64,000 nt of DNA from Combretum micranthum (Eukaryota; Streptophyta; Magnoliopsida; Myrtales; Combretaceae). Under the pieces are notes generated by a model that worked only from the letters and a program-made list of their open reading frames with translations, was not told where the DNA came from and did not search any database. This document shows positions 22,956 to 35,426 of this stretch, in pieces; within the stretch, counting starts at the first letter, position 1; every line of letters begins with the position of its first letter. The stretch spans positions 1-64,000 of the forward strand of contig JAMXBD010004239.1 in assembly GCA_024138025.1 (NCBI GenBank), read 5' to 3'. The position numbers and the translations under genes are program-made.

Positions 22956-24300
22956 TTGTTTTCTCATGTTCCACAGGTGAAAAGGGACAAGCTTGATAAA
23001 AAGGAAGAACTAGGCATCTTTATTAGTTACAACAACGTCTCTAAAGCCTATAAAATCTTCCAACCTCAAATAAGGAAGATTTTGATTAGCAAAGATGTTC
23101 GGTTTGTGGAGCATTGGCATTTGGAAACCACAAAGGGTAATAAAAACATTGAGATTCCTTAGTATTATGGGGAGGATATTTGATGAGCTACCTATTAGAG
23201 GAGAAGATGTTGATGAGCCACCTATTAGAGGGTCCGGATTACTTTTAGATATTTACGAAAGATGTAATGTTGCTATTTTTTAGCCTAAAGGAGCTGAAGA
23301 ACCAAAAAAAGGTCCAAAATGGTTGGTTGCAATGAAGGAGTTGAGTATGATTGAGAAGAATCAAACATAGGAACTAATAGAAAGGCTTGAGAATAGGAAG
23401 GTTATTGGTGTCAAGTGGGTATTTAGAATAAAATTGAATGGTGATGGCTCCATCCACAAGAACAAAGCCAGATTCATGGTAAAGGGTTTTTCTCAAGTAT
23501 TCAGTGTTGATTTTTCAAACACATTTGTTCATATTACTCGTTTAGACACCATTAGAATGCTACTAGCTATAGCAACTTAGAATGATTGGAAAGCCTTTCA
23601 ACTCGATGTCGAATCAGCTTTTCTCTATGGCCATCTAGAGGAGGAGATTTATGTTAGGCAATCTGAAGGTTTTGAAGTGAAAGAGCAGGAAAACAAATTT
23701 TTTTCCCTACTAAAAAAGGCTTTATACGGGTTGAAACAAGCCCTAAGTGCTTGGTATAGTAGAATCAATGAGCATTTATTGAGCTTAGGCTTTGTAAAAA
23801 GTTTGAGCGAACATACTCTCTATGTTGAATTTTAGAAAACTAACATAATGATTGCCTCTCTTTGCATGGACAATGTATTGGTGACAAGAAATGATGTTAA
23901 GCTCACTAAGAAATTTATGAAGGAGATGATGGATGTCTTTGAGATGATAAACCTCGGAGAGATGGCATATTTTCTTGGCATGGAGATTAAATAAGATCAA
24001 CATGGTGTATCTATTTGTTAAAATAAATATGGAGTAGAAATGTTATATAAAGTTTTTATAGAAGCATGATTGGGTACATGATGTATCTCACATCAATAAA
24101 GTTAGGTATTTTGCATGCTATGAGTGTTTTGTCAAGATTTGTGCATTGTGCAAGTGAAGTGCACTTTAGAGCAACCAAGCATGGACTAAGATACGTAAAA
24201 GAAACTCTTGACTATGGAGTTAGATTTTTTCATAGTCAGAATTTTCATTTTCATGGCTATTTTGATAGGGAACGGCAGGGTAGAATGATGATATGAAAAG
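22956..24300 (+). pseudogene. Ty1/Copia pol remnant (end of integrase region, RT, RNase H)
   Basis: Order of parts: VPQVKRDKLDKKEELGIFI (22,974 on) is the Copia segment between integrase and RT. RT follows with [64 protein letters not shown] and MDNVLVTRND (normally YVDD-type, here changed) through LGEMAYFLGMEIK. The RNase H start MIGYMMYLTSIKLGILHAMS follows near 24,066. Stops are present at 23,281, 23,368, 23,578 and 23,834 and a frameshift separates RT from RNase H. Gag, protease and most of integrase are absent, so it is a truncated dead copy. Confidence 0.88.
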
Positions 24301-24640
24301 TACATTAGGGTATTGTTTTTGAAATAACTAGAGTAAATAAGTAGATTAATATAATCGTAAAGAAGGACATATGTGCAATAATAGTAATTAAGATATGGGC
24401 AAAACTATCCAACCGCCTTTAAATTCAAAAGGTATAGTTATGGCAACATATAGAATCCATAATAGAATATGTAACCACCCTTCCTTTCCAAATAACATTC
24501 ATCTTTCTTGAAATCTTGGACATTTAACAAATTTCTCAATAAGTAAAATCTATTTCCTCTTTCCTTTCATTGTTTCTATCAAAAGTGAATGCTAAGATTT
24601 TGTTTTCTCATAGTGTTAGCGATCTTTGTGTTTCCTACAT
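24301..24640. other. Probable Copia 3' end or LTR fragment
   Basis: No ORF. The stretch lies between the Copia RNase H remnant and the point where the minus-strand Gypsy RT abruptly ends (about 24,640). Position suggests a Copia 3' LTR, but no second copy is present for comparison. Confidence 0.35.
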
Positions 24641-24644
24641 GAAG

Positions 24645-25470
24645 TAATGTTGTGACTTTGTTTAGCTCTTAGTAGTCCACACATAACCTCATCGATCCAT
24701 CTTTCTTCTTAACAAACAAATCGGTATACCCCATGGTGACACACTTGGCCTTACGAATTCTTAATCTAAAAGTTCTTGTAATTGTTTCTTTAACTCGTTT
24801 GACTCAACAGGAGCCATGCGGCAAGGCGCTTTAGATATCGGTTCCGTGTTTGGTGCCAAATCAATCTCAAAGTCGATCTCTTGTTTCGGGAGTACTCCCA
24901 GTAGTTCATTAGGGAAAACATCCGGAAACTCATTAACAACTGGTATATCCTCAACTCGGGGTAACTCGTCCTTATTTTCCATTGCACTAAAAGAACTTTC
25001 CTTTTTGGTCTTAACTTCCCCATCTACAAGTAGTTCGATCGAACTTAACTTGATTCCTCTTAAAATTGCTGTTTCTCCCTTAAATTCAACATCATTCCCA
25101 TCTAAGTCCTTAAACTCCACTGTCTTCCTTCTACAATCTACAACAACTTTGGCAAAAGTCAACCAACTCATACCCAAAATCACTTCATATTTACTCATTT
25201 CTAAAAAATTAAATCACATCTTGTGTGATGTCTTTGAATCACTATTGGGCAATCCTTCAACACTTCACTAGTCGTTAACATATTTTCAGTTGGAGTCTTG
25301 ACACGACAGCCGGAGGTAGCGGTAGTTACTGGTAATCTAACTTGTTTCGCCAAACCAGTGATGACAAATGAGTGTGTGGCTTTAGAGTCGAATAAGGTGT
25401 AAGTAGTCGTCTTATTCACTAATATGCATCATGTATTCAACAGGGCTAATTACTATCCCAAACCATTCTA
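24645..25470 (-). pseudogene. Gypsy 1 protease and start of reverse transcriptase
   Basis: Aspartic protease part: YTLFDSKATHSFVI (near 25,380), then EVILGMSWLTFAKVVVDCRR (25,190). The linker continues through EFPDVFPNELLGVLPKQEI to EPISKAPCRMAPVE (24,820), the usual approach to RT. RT itself stops after FVKKKDGSMRLCVDY and LNKVT. The family active site is D-S/T-G; here it reads DSK, so the catalytic Gly is lost. There is a frame break between the two protease pieces and a stop within the RT start. Not functional. Confidence 0.88.
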
Positions 25471-25579
25471 GCTGATTCCCTAACTTTATCTTAGATTACT
25501 ATAATTACTTTTCCTTTTTATAATCCTTAGATCCTAAGCAATTCATAATCAATTGAAAAACAGAAACAAGGTTTGGGAA

Positions 25580-26960
25580 ACTAACCTATTACGTGTCCAA
25601 AATCTTGGCCATTGTCCTCCTCAAGGGCAGCAAATTCACAATCTTTGTCTTCAATTTCCTCACAAACCCATTGTCTTTCCAGATTATATATCCCCATGCC
25701 ATGCATAGCCGATCCAGAACGACTGCTAGGGTTTCCATTATTCCCATTCCTGGGCCTTGTGGAGGATGATCCTCAAAATGTCCTGGCTGAGGCACCCATC
25801 CTTTGTGGGCACTCATTAGCAAAGTGTCCAACTTGCTTACAGACAAAGAAAGTAGTGGTGGCTTTCTTTGAGCCCTCGAGATCTTGTGACTTGCCTTCCC
25901 GCAGAAATAGCACTTGTCTCTCAACTACGGACACCTCTTAGGGTAGTGCTCTCCCTTGTACTTCTAGCAACTTGGGGTTTTAGGAATATTCTTTCCTTTA
26001 TTTCCCCCGCTTGTGTTTCCTTTAAAGCCATAGAGCGGCTTAAACCTTTTTTGGGGATACCTCAAACTTGATCCCCTATGAAATTTTCTTCCAAACATAG
26101 AGGATGTTCTATCAGTGGTCTTTATCTTTCTCTTTTTGGCCCCTTCAACAATCCGAGCTCTCTCAACCAATTCTCTAAAAGTCCTAATGTCGAACTCCTC
26201 AAGTCTCACTGTCATATCCTCATCCAAACCATTCAGAAAAAATTTCCTCTTTAGTTCCTCACTATATTTGTATGAGTCAGGGGCAAACTGGAGTAGCCTT
26301 TTAAATTTCGGTCTCATATTGTTCCACCGTGCGACCCCTTTGTGATATGTGCAAAAAATACATACTGTACTGTATGCGGAGGCTTCCAGGGAAGTAATTC
26401 TCAAGGAACTCGTAGCGGAACATCTCCCATGTAATAGGTAGCATAAGTTCCCTCCTCTTGGATTCCTACCATACTCTTGCATTCAATCTTAGCAGGTAAG
26501 TGCCATAATTAACTCTTAATTGGTGGGGTACTTCAAAAGCATCAAACGACTGTTCTACTTGGGCTAGCCAATCCTTGGCCTCATCGGGTTTTCTAAAGGC
26601 TCCCTCACAGTTTCTGTTACTCCTTATGAACTCAGGCAAGGAGCTCTTATACTGCCTTGGTGGTGGTGGTGGAGGTAAGGGTACGTATGGGATTGCACGT
26701 TTTTGTGCATTGGCATAGCTACAGATGCCTGTTGTGCTGAGGGTGGCAGAGTAGGCATTGAAACAGGAGCAGGTGTAGGCATAGTTTGTCGAATGGCCTC
26801 AACCACTTGTGCCAGTTGCCCTAAAGTTGCTTGTAAAGCTACTTGAGCACTGGCCATTGGTGGTTTGGCGGCGGTGTCGCTTGTTGTTCCCCTTCCACAT
26901 TTGGTTCATTAGACGCGCTTTGTTCTTGTCGTCTCCTTCCTCTACCATGGTTGTTTTACA
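25580..26960 (-). pseudogene. Gypsy 1 gag (capsid/nucleocapsid), broken
   Basis: N-terminal HGRGRRRQEQ and EGEQQATPPPNHQWPV (26,950-26,870), then ALQATLGQLAQVVEAIRQTM and a Pro/Gln-rich linker. The capsid core is in shifted frames: FAPDSYKYSEELKRKFFLNGL, DIRTFRELVERARIVE (26,300-26,130), then the basic KKRKIKTTDR segment. The zinc-knuckle region CYFCGKASHKISR lies near 25,910. At least four frame changes are visible, and the expected start ATG is not in a good position. Gag would package element RNA; this copy cannot. Confidence 0.8.
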
Positions 26961-28080
26961 TTTTATTTAACTTAGTTAATCAATCTTCTAATGACATTAT
27001 TAACATTTTATATCAAGATTCGAAAACGTCGAAAATTTCTTGTACAAGCAAGTAATATAAATGCAAAGTATAATTTAAGAAACTTAAAGAAAGAAATCTC
27101 AACTTCATAAAACATAACATAATTTTTCATTGAAACTTCAACTGTATGTACAAGGACCTTTACATTGGAATGGAAAACAAAGCACAACGATTCAAAACAA
27201 CATAACAAGCAACAACCACAGACAACATCCCAAAACTACAAAAGCTACTATGACTTATTTTTCAAGGTCACAACGACAAAATTCAGCTTTGACTTATGGG
27301 TCAAAACATAAGTCTTGCTTCCTCCAATCCTCACATTCCTTCTTGTAAACTACTTCTTCTCCTTCTTCATCCTCATTTTCTTCAGATGGGATAACAACCT
27401 CATCCTCTATCTCATCCACTTCTTCCTCATAGGGTTGGTAACCGATTTGACTTGGTGGGGTAGTATTTCCTCATACACTCCCCACCAAAAGAAGTGACTT
27501 TGAGCATCGCTCGAAGCCAATTAATGTGATCCCCCAACAAGTCATGATCATAAACAAACATATATCCAATTGGGTTCCAAGTTTGAAAATCGAGAAAAGT
27601 CGGTTTTCCTTCATTCCTTGACACAAAGTAGCTTCTTGCAACATGTTTGTTAACTTAAACAACAATCATTTCTAATGCATAAATCACTTCAAGCTTCGAC
27701 CACATTTCTTCATTATAGGGCAATATTCTATGTCGGTCACGACCTTATGCCACTCGGTGTTCATCAGACCTCTTTTCCACAAATTAAAATTTCTTGATCG
27801 ACCTAGGGTGGCCAGCTAAAGCAAATTCTTCGCATAAGACCCTAATTCTTAAATGGTATTCAACCAAAAACTCATCAGGTTGCTTACATATTTGCCTTGC
27901 GCTATGCGGACTTCACCAGAGTAAGATATTCACAAAAGAGGAAAGGATTAGAATTATAAAACCCATACTACCTATGTTATTCTTATCTAAACCTTCCTTT
28001 ATTTTTATATTTTAACTCTATCTTAGTCTTTTCTTTTTATTCCTCCTTAAGTCTATTAATTAAAGTTATGATTGTAAACT
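26961..28080 (-). other. Gypsy 1 5' leader between PBS and gag
   Basis: About 1.1 kb between the primer-binding site and gag. The short ORFs here show no motifs. Long leaders are usual in Tekay-type elements. Nothing else seen. Confidence 0.5.
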
Positions 28081-28101
28081 CTTAACCATGCTCTGGTACC
28101 A
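28081..28101 (-). other. Primer-binding site of Gypsy element 1
   Basis: Reverse strand reads tggtaccagagcatggttaa, beginning nine bases inside the LTR end. It matches the plant initiator methionine tRNA primer site (TGGTATCAGAGC...), with one change, and fixes the orientation of the element as minus. Confidence 0.85.
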
Positions 28102-28109
28102 ACTTAAAC

Positions 28110-31100
28110 TGTTATGCCCCAAATGATACCCTAAGCACAACAGTCCGTCACACTCGATATCTAAACTCAAATATGATAACCTCAGTCACTCCATGAGTTT
28201 AAACATCGACTATATGGCTCACGCTCAACGTATAAAGAACCACATTTTGAATCGAAATAGCTTAAGAAGACATACATTGTGATAAGAATGTAAATCATAA
28301 TAGTTATAACTAGATTAATCTATTACATAATCTAAGTGGCATACCCCCGTCGAAATATTAAGAATTCTTAGGTCCTCAAAAGTCTCTTACAGCAACATAT
28401 ATGTATAGATTAAGGAGATTCAACTAGAAGTCTATGCCTAACATCTAGGTCCTGACTTCTTAAAAAAAAAAAAGCTCCTTAAATTCCAAAAGTTGTACCC
28501 GTGGAAAGTCGCCTCTCAGAGATAGCCATAAATAATCATACCGTAACAAGAAACTATATGGGTATAAGCTTACAAGCTTAGTGAGTTTCACTTCCAAATT
28601 AAATACTTCAACAAGCAATATATATTAGACAAGTTATATTAAAAACCATATGAAATGCACAAACACATGAGCATACAATACATAAGACTTTCCGGGAGTC
28701 TTATATTGAATGGATTTACGCCCTCCATTCGGGGTTAGGTGTTTTAGGCCCATACGACCATAGATTTCAATTTTTCTTATTTACATTATGGTTGATTCAG
28801 GTGCCTACCCACACACAATTTTTTCGTGGATACAAGTGCCCACACCACTACCATTTCAATTGTGGTCATTACGCCAACATTCGAGTTTACAGGCCCCTCG
28901 TTGCTTAGCTATTATACCGTCTTCCCACAAAGGTATAATAACAAATGAAATGTGACTCAACATATGGTATGCATGGTCAATTTGATTATAAGCTCATGTC
29001 ATATTAATTAACGATTTATAGGCGATCATAGATATTACAAACACTTCAATTCTATACTAAATCAAACAAGTATTTACAACCATTCCATTTCAATATTCTT
29101 ATCATCAATTCAATCAAATAGAATTCACATGCACATTTGAAATTTTATCTTGCCCTAAATCTAATGCCACTATCATTACAAGCGCAATCATAAGCATATA
29201 ATTTAAAGATAGTGAATTCACTTTGCTATGACGTGAAAATCCACTTAATCGTAATAGTTCTCGGGAAGGTCTAGTCCATCTCCCAAGTCTCTTAATCAAA
29301 AGAAATAACTCCAATGAGTATTTCTAGGAAGTTTGAGTGAATATATAAATTTCTATTCTAACAAGTTCATCAAAGTTCGTCTATGAGAAAATTCCAACTT
29401 AAAACAGCCATAACTTGGTTATTTTAACTCGAAATTTCACGTATTATATATCGATTTCTACGTATTAGATGAGAGCTATTTATTTCTAGAGTTATTTCCA
29501 TCAAAAAAGGTTTTTGGTCCATGAAAAGTGGGTACAGAATGCTATACGAAATTCTCATCCACAATTCAACTCCTAATTTCAAACCAAGCATCATTCCAAA
29601 GCTTTGATAGATACTTAACTATCATTATATCTTGAAAGACTCTATTATATACATATATAACTCAATATCATGCATGATTCATGGTTGGTAAATCTATTTC
29701 CTTATGTACTTAGATAATGCTTAATAGGATGTATAAGATATTATTTTCCTAACTTTGTTTCACCAAGTGCATTATATGTACATGCATTACCTATAAGTCA
29801 TTATCATGAATGTCATGAGATAAGCTATCTATATGTATATCCTCAATGATATGATATGATATCAAGAATTCTTTTTAGAAAACTTTCACTTTGCAAAACT
29901 TTTGAAATTACTAGACTTAAGAAAACTAGTTTTATTTCTTGCAAAATCACACTTACTTTTATCAAAACTCAACCTTGATGACCTATATGCCTAACACTTT
30001 CATTATTTTAATAAAATTTTTCATTTTAGAGTTGGAAAATAGATGTTTTTATAGGGGATTTACCTAGTTACGAATTTTACAAAATTTTTAAGAAACGAAA
30101 ACATTATTTGAATCTATTCTTTGAAACCGTTCTTTATTTTAGGATTATACTTTGATAATTTTCATTTATCTTAGTTAAAATTTGGTCTTTATTACATGTA
30201 TTCCCTAAGACTTCTATTGCTCCATAAAAATCATCATTTTGGCATTTGAAATAGGTGTTTCAATAGTGGTTATTTTCAAATCCGAATTTTGAAATTTCCA
30301 TTTGAGATTGTTTCCTCACTCCTTTAATCTTTCAAAAACTATCTCCTAATCAAACCAACTCCTTAAAGCTTCCATTTCTTTAATAAAAATCTTGTTTTGG
30401 GGTTGAAAAATAGGTTTTCATATATCAAGCTTTCCTTATTACGAAATTTTAAGTTTGTTATTGGATTGAAACATAACTTTTGTAAACTTTTCCTTGTTTT
30501 GAAAATATTCTTTAGTAAATCTAAGCTTTACTCATCAAGATCACTTATTTATGATACCTATTCCCTAAGTCTTTCATTTTTAATGTAAAATACTCATTTT
30601 GAAGTTGAAAAATAGCTTTTCTAAATATGGCTCTTTTTAGATCCGAATTTCAAAAATCCATTTCTGTTGAAACTAAAATAGATCTTAAGCTTTCTAACAT
30701 TTTCCCAATAATATCATGCTATTATAAGTTATTTATGTGCATAAGACAAAAACCTAAGGCATTTATGAACTCAAAATAACTAGATCTAGTTTATCATACT
30801 AGTCATAAATGCATGAACTTATGATCATTATGTGGATATGGTTAAATGATGAATACATGCACAAAATATTAATAATAACAACATAAACAATAATAGAACA
30901 AGGTAATAGCAAAATAACTTAAATAACAAGATTTATAACATTGTGATGGCAAGGATCTCATGTTCAAGTATTTCCACATCCCTAGCATAAAGCTCATGGG
31001 ATTTTTGAGTGGATCTACACATGTATGATCTTGCCATAACATGTTTTATGGTAATAGGATCAAGATCTACTACATATGAAATGTTTGGAACAAGAATTTT

Positions 31101-31930
31101 GAAAGAAAAAAAAAATTTGTGTGTGTGTGTGTGGAAGAGAGGAAGAGAGAGAGAGAGAGAAAAACCTTGTTCCAAAATTTGGTTTTTGTAAAGAAAGAGA
31201 GAAAGTGAAATGAAGTTGGTATAAAGGGGTATTTATAGAAAAGTGGATTAGGATTTGTGTGTTAAATAAAAGAATAAATAAAAAAAATAGAGAGAAGATA
31301 TAGGGAGGGGGGCCCGTTCTAACAAAAGAGAGAGAGAGAGTTATTTCTATGTTGTTGTGTAAGTTTCAAAATTAAATTAAGTAATTTAAGTAGTAAAAAT
31401 TGGAAAAGTAATTGTAAGGAAAATGATGAAATTATAAGAATAGGATGTAAAGATGTAGGAGTAGGTATGGGCAGTTGTAATTGATAGATAGTAGATTAGA
31501 AATCAAAAAGTAGATTAGACAATTAAAATACCGATAGTAAAGGAAAATACGATAAAAGGCTATAGCTGTAACTTTTATAACCCAAAAAATTCTATAACTA
31601 ATATATTTGGAAATCTTATGAAATTACAAGTCTAACGGTACTATTAACATATTTTTAATATCTCAAGCCCTGGGACACGCTTTTCAAAGTCTGTATCCGA
31701 TGCAGTTTGAAATAGGTCAAAAATTCGCTAATCTGATTTTTTGAGCATCTTAATATTATTACGAACCAAACTACAGTCTTCACTCGTATTTCGACTTCTT
31801 GGTTTAAGAACATGGGGTTGTCGGATCTAAATTGCTAGGGTTCCCTAGGGATTTGTTGACTTAGGGTTTTTGGTTGACTTTCTGGCTCAGGGTTTAAGCT
31901 CAAATTTACCTTAAAAATTAGGGGTTTACA
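28110..31930 (-). repeat. 5' LTR of Gypsy element 1, 3,821 bp
   Basis: On the reverse strand it starts tgtaaacccc at 31,930 and ends ggggcataaca at 28,110, directly before the PBS. It contains a GT/GA simple repeat at about 31,119-31,163. No gene. ORFs within it (28,9xx-31,1xx) lack motifs. A degenerate stretch at 48,500-49,960 resembles its first 600 bases. Confidence 0.85.
31119..31163 (+). repeat. GT then GA microsatellite in the Gypsy 1 LTR
   Basis: A (tg)n run at 31,119-31,132 is followed by a gagaga run at 31,137-31,160. Confidence 0.9.
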
Positions 31931-32317
31931 GCATCTCTATCAACAAATCCTCATATAAGAAATCAAAACCCTAACTCTACTCTCTCTTTCTCTCTTGCTT
32001 TAGTATTTCAAACTAACTGAGAATTGTGATTGCATGCAGGTATGAAATTGATACAAAAGTGGCTATTGGAGGAAGCTACCAACTCCACAAATTGCTCTAT
32101 CCTGTAAGTTTGGATATTCCCTATTTCATTCGACTTCTTCATTTCATACATGTCCAGTAGTTAAAACTGCCTTCTGTTATGATATGATGTAAAATAGCTA
32201 TTTACAAAACTTAGATCACCGTTAACAACTATATTTGTAATGTGTACATGCATTTCATGAGCAAAATCCTTAAGCCACTTAGGCTTGGTTTTAGATCTAT
32301 GTAACTGGGTTGTAATA
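31931..32317 (-). repeat. 3' LTR of Gypsy element 2 (truncated)
   Basis: Pairs with 48,135-48,495: shared blocks include ctctactctctctttctctc, atttcattcgacttcttcat and ctatgtaactgggttgtaa. It carries a 30-odd base segment near 32,239-32,270 that the 5' LTR lacks. The outer TGTTA end has become TATTA. The other end is lost at the Gypsy 1 LTR. Confidence 0.88.
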
Positions 32318-32329
32318 GTTTTTTGCCCG

Positions 32330-34900
32330 TAAAATACGACCTTTTCCTTAAGGTCAAAATGAGGGTAGATCTGTTTAAAATGGGAAAGATCCTCCCAAGT
32401 TGCATCTTCTAACGTAACCCATCCCATTGAATTAGTAATTGAGGCACCTCTGCCCCATGTCGTAAAATTGTTCTTGAATCTAAAATGTACAGAGGGGTTG
32501 AACCAGTAAATGGTCTTCATAAAACCCAGATGGTAAAGCTAATGGAACATCATTCGAGCCTTGAGCTAAACGTAAATAGGATACATGAAAAACATCATGT
32601 ATTCAAGCCCCCTGTGGTAGTTCCAATTGATAAGCCACTAATCCAATTTGTTTACTAATACAAAATGGACCATAAAACCTTTATGATAGTTTGTGATGAG
32701 CATAACCAGAAACTGTAGTTTGTTTGTTGGTCTCAATTTGACATATACTCAATCCCCTACAGAATAATTGACTTCAGTATGATGCTTGTCCGCAAATCGT
32801 TTCATCCTATCATGAGCAGCTTTAAGATTTGTCTTTAAAATTTCCAAAATCTGATCTCTAGTAGAAAGTTCCATATCAATCGCTTCCAAAGATGAAGTTC
32901 CTTTAATATACATGGGAATGGTAGGAGGTTTTTTGCTATATACCGCTTCAAAAGACCTTAAATGTGCTCCTTCATGTTGAGATGTGTTGTAGGAAAACTT
33001 ACACAAGGTAAAAATTTATACCATTGGGAAGGGACATCCATGACAAAGCATCTTAAGTATTGTTGAATCATTCGATTTAAAACTTCAGTTTGTCCATCAA
33101 ACTGTGGATGATAAGTTGTACTATAAGATAGTTTAGAACCACTCAGATGAAACAAATCTTTCCAAAAGGCACTCATGAATATTTTATCCCTATCCGAAAT
33201 AATGGATCTTGGGAAACCATGCAACTTAACTACCATTTGAATAGAAAACTGAGCGACCTTGGTTGCTTAAAAATTAGAATCCAAAGCTGCCAAATGATAA
33301 TGCTTGGACAATCTATCCACCACCAAAATAACAAAAAAACCATTGGACTTAGTGAGACTAGTGATGAAGTGTATGGAAATATCCTCCCAAATTTGTTTGG
33401 GTATTGGCAAATGTTGCAACAACCCAGTGGGCTTTTGGGTAGAATACTTGGTTTGTTAGCAAACCATACAATCTCAGATAAACAATTCCACATCATGCTT
33501 CATTCTTGACCAATAAAATTATTCTGCAATTCGTTTATAGGTTTTGACATACCAAAATGTCCTGAAAAAGGTGTTGAATGAAACTCCTGTAAGATAGTGG
33601 GAATCAATTTAGAAGTAGAAATTAAAAAGAGTCTACCTTTGCAAACAATAAACCCTGATTCCATTTCAATGGCCACTTTCAATGGTTGACCTTGCTCCAA
33701 CTTATGTATTAAATCGATGAAAGTAGGAAGGTGAATGCATTTCTGTTTGATAGTATTAGAGGTATGTAGCAAAGGTATGGAAGTAATGAGTGACATAAGA
33801 ATACCATCAAACTTTGGAGATAGAGCATCAACAACAACATTTTCTTGCCAGATTTGTATGTAATAATATAATCATACCTTAGAAGCTTGGTTAAGTATCT
33901 GTGTTGCTCAGGAGTAGAAATAACTTGAGTAAGGAGCTCCTTGAGACTTGAATAATTTGTGCATATCGTAAAGTGTGAGCCTAACAAGTATTGCCTCCAT
34001 TTCTTAACTGCTTCCACCATGCCAAACAACTCTATAACATAAGCTGATGCCTTACCAAATGCATTAGTAATTTCTTACTAAGGTAAGAAATAGGACATTC
34101 ATCTTGCAACAAAATTGCTCCTATACCAAACCTAGATGCATCTGTTTCTAAAACAAACTTTTTTTGAAAATCGGATAATACCAGTATAAGAGTTGATACT
34201 AAAGCTTGTTTAAGTAAGTCAAAAGCACCCTGAGCTTTTACTGACCAGTGAAAAGCATCTTTCTTCAATAAATCTATCAAAAGGCTAGCAATCGAAGCAT
34301 ACAATTTGATGAATCATCTATAATAGCCAAATAGTCCCAAAAAAGCTATGAGCTGCTTCAAAGTTGTTGGTGGTGGTCAAGCTTGCACTGCTGCCACCTT
34401 AGCTGGATCAGGCTGCACACCATAAGTAGATACAATATGGCCAAGATATTCAACTGTATCTTAACTGAAAGCACACTTGGATTTCTTAACATATAAGGTG
34501 TTAGCTTGCAATGTAGCTAATACTTGATCTAAGTGTGTAATATTGTTCATCCAAAGACTTGTTGTAAACAAAGATATCATAAAAAAAAAACTGCTAGAAA
34601 TTTTTGTAAAATAGGTTTAAAAATGGAATTCATCATGGACTAAAAAGTGGCTAGGGCATTACTGAGGCCAAAGGCATCACAAGGAACTCATAGTATCATT
34701 TGTGAGTGCGAAAAGTGGTTTTGGAAACATCCTCTGGAGCCATTCGAATCTGATGGTAACCTGCACGAAATTCCAGCTTAGAAAAAATCATAGCTCCATA
34801 TAGTTCATCAAGAAGTTCATCAATTATGGGTATAGGAAATTCATCCTTAATGGTAGCCTGATTAAGAGCTCGATAGTCCATGCAAAATCGCTAGGACCCA
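32330..34900 (-). pseudogene. Gypsy 2 pol: RT, RNase H, integrase, chromodomain-like tail (broken)
   Basis: Reverse-strand order: RT starts [33 protein letters not shown] (34,881-34,700), with a damaged catalytic box reading FFYDIFVYN near 34,580. RNase H follows: FHWSVKAQGAFDLLKQAL, FVLETDASRFGIGAILLQ and the LLGSHFTICTNYSSLKEL region (34,270-33,900). Integrase zinc finger: EFHSTPFSGHFG and, after a frameshift, DCMVC. Core: [47 protein letters not shown]. Tail: ATWEDLSHFKQIYPHFDLKE (32,410-32,340), a chromodomain C-terminus pattern. The first catalytic Asp of integrase is His here (SIHF for SMDF). Many stops and shifts. Confidence 0.88.
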
Positions 34901-35426
34901 TATTTTTTCTTAACTAATAAGTCTGGAGACAAAAAAAAGGCTATTGCCACATTGAATAATGCCTTGACCAACCATTTCAGGCACTTGGCACTCAATTTCC
35001 TCCTTCTGGAAATGTGGGTAACGATAATGCTTCACATTCATTGTATCCACCCCATTTAATAAGTGAATGCGTGTTGAATAGATCGCAACGGAGGCAATAT
35101 GAGGGTAACTCAAAAATTGATGAAAATATGCCCAATAGTGCTTCAATAGAACTATTGATGATGGTCTTCACTGAAATAGAATCCATTTGAGCCACAAGGG
35201 TGTAGCAGGAGGCCACAACATGAACCTAAAAGAGCCACCTTAACTGATTATGAGAAATTAGTTGTGCTGAAACAGAATGATCACCAATCAAAGTGATTTA
35301 AGAGCCTCTATGGGAAAATGTCATGATTAACTCATTGTAATCAATTGTGATAGGTCCCAGTCCTTGAAGCCACTGAACACCAAGGACCATCTCAGCCCCT
35401 TGAATATCTAGAATGTAAAAGGTATC

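Larger units (their letters stand above)
24640..31930 (-). mobile_element. Long-LTR Ty3/Gypsy element 1 (Tekay/Del-like), 3' part lost
   Basis: Reading the reverse strand: 5' LTR (31,930-28,110), primer-binding site, leader, gag, protease, then RT cut off after LCVDY-ELNKVT at about 24,640. RNase H, integrase and the 3' LTR are missing. The LTR length (3.8 kb), the initiator-Met-type PBS and the HGRGRR...GEQQATPPP gag start fit Tekay/Del chromoviruses (inferred). Its 5' LTR sits inside the 3' LTR of Gypsy element 2, so it inserted later than that element. Confidence 0.85.

Noticed and set aside
24816..25271. Plus-strand ORF of 151 codons rich in Ser
   Set aside because: Antisense of the Gypsy 1 protease-RT linker.
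33147..33509. Plus-strand ORF of 120 codons
   Set aside because: Antisense of the Gypsy 2 integrase.
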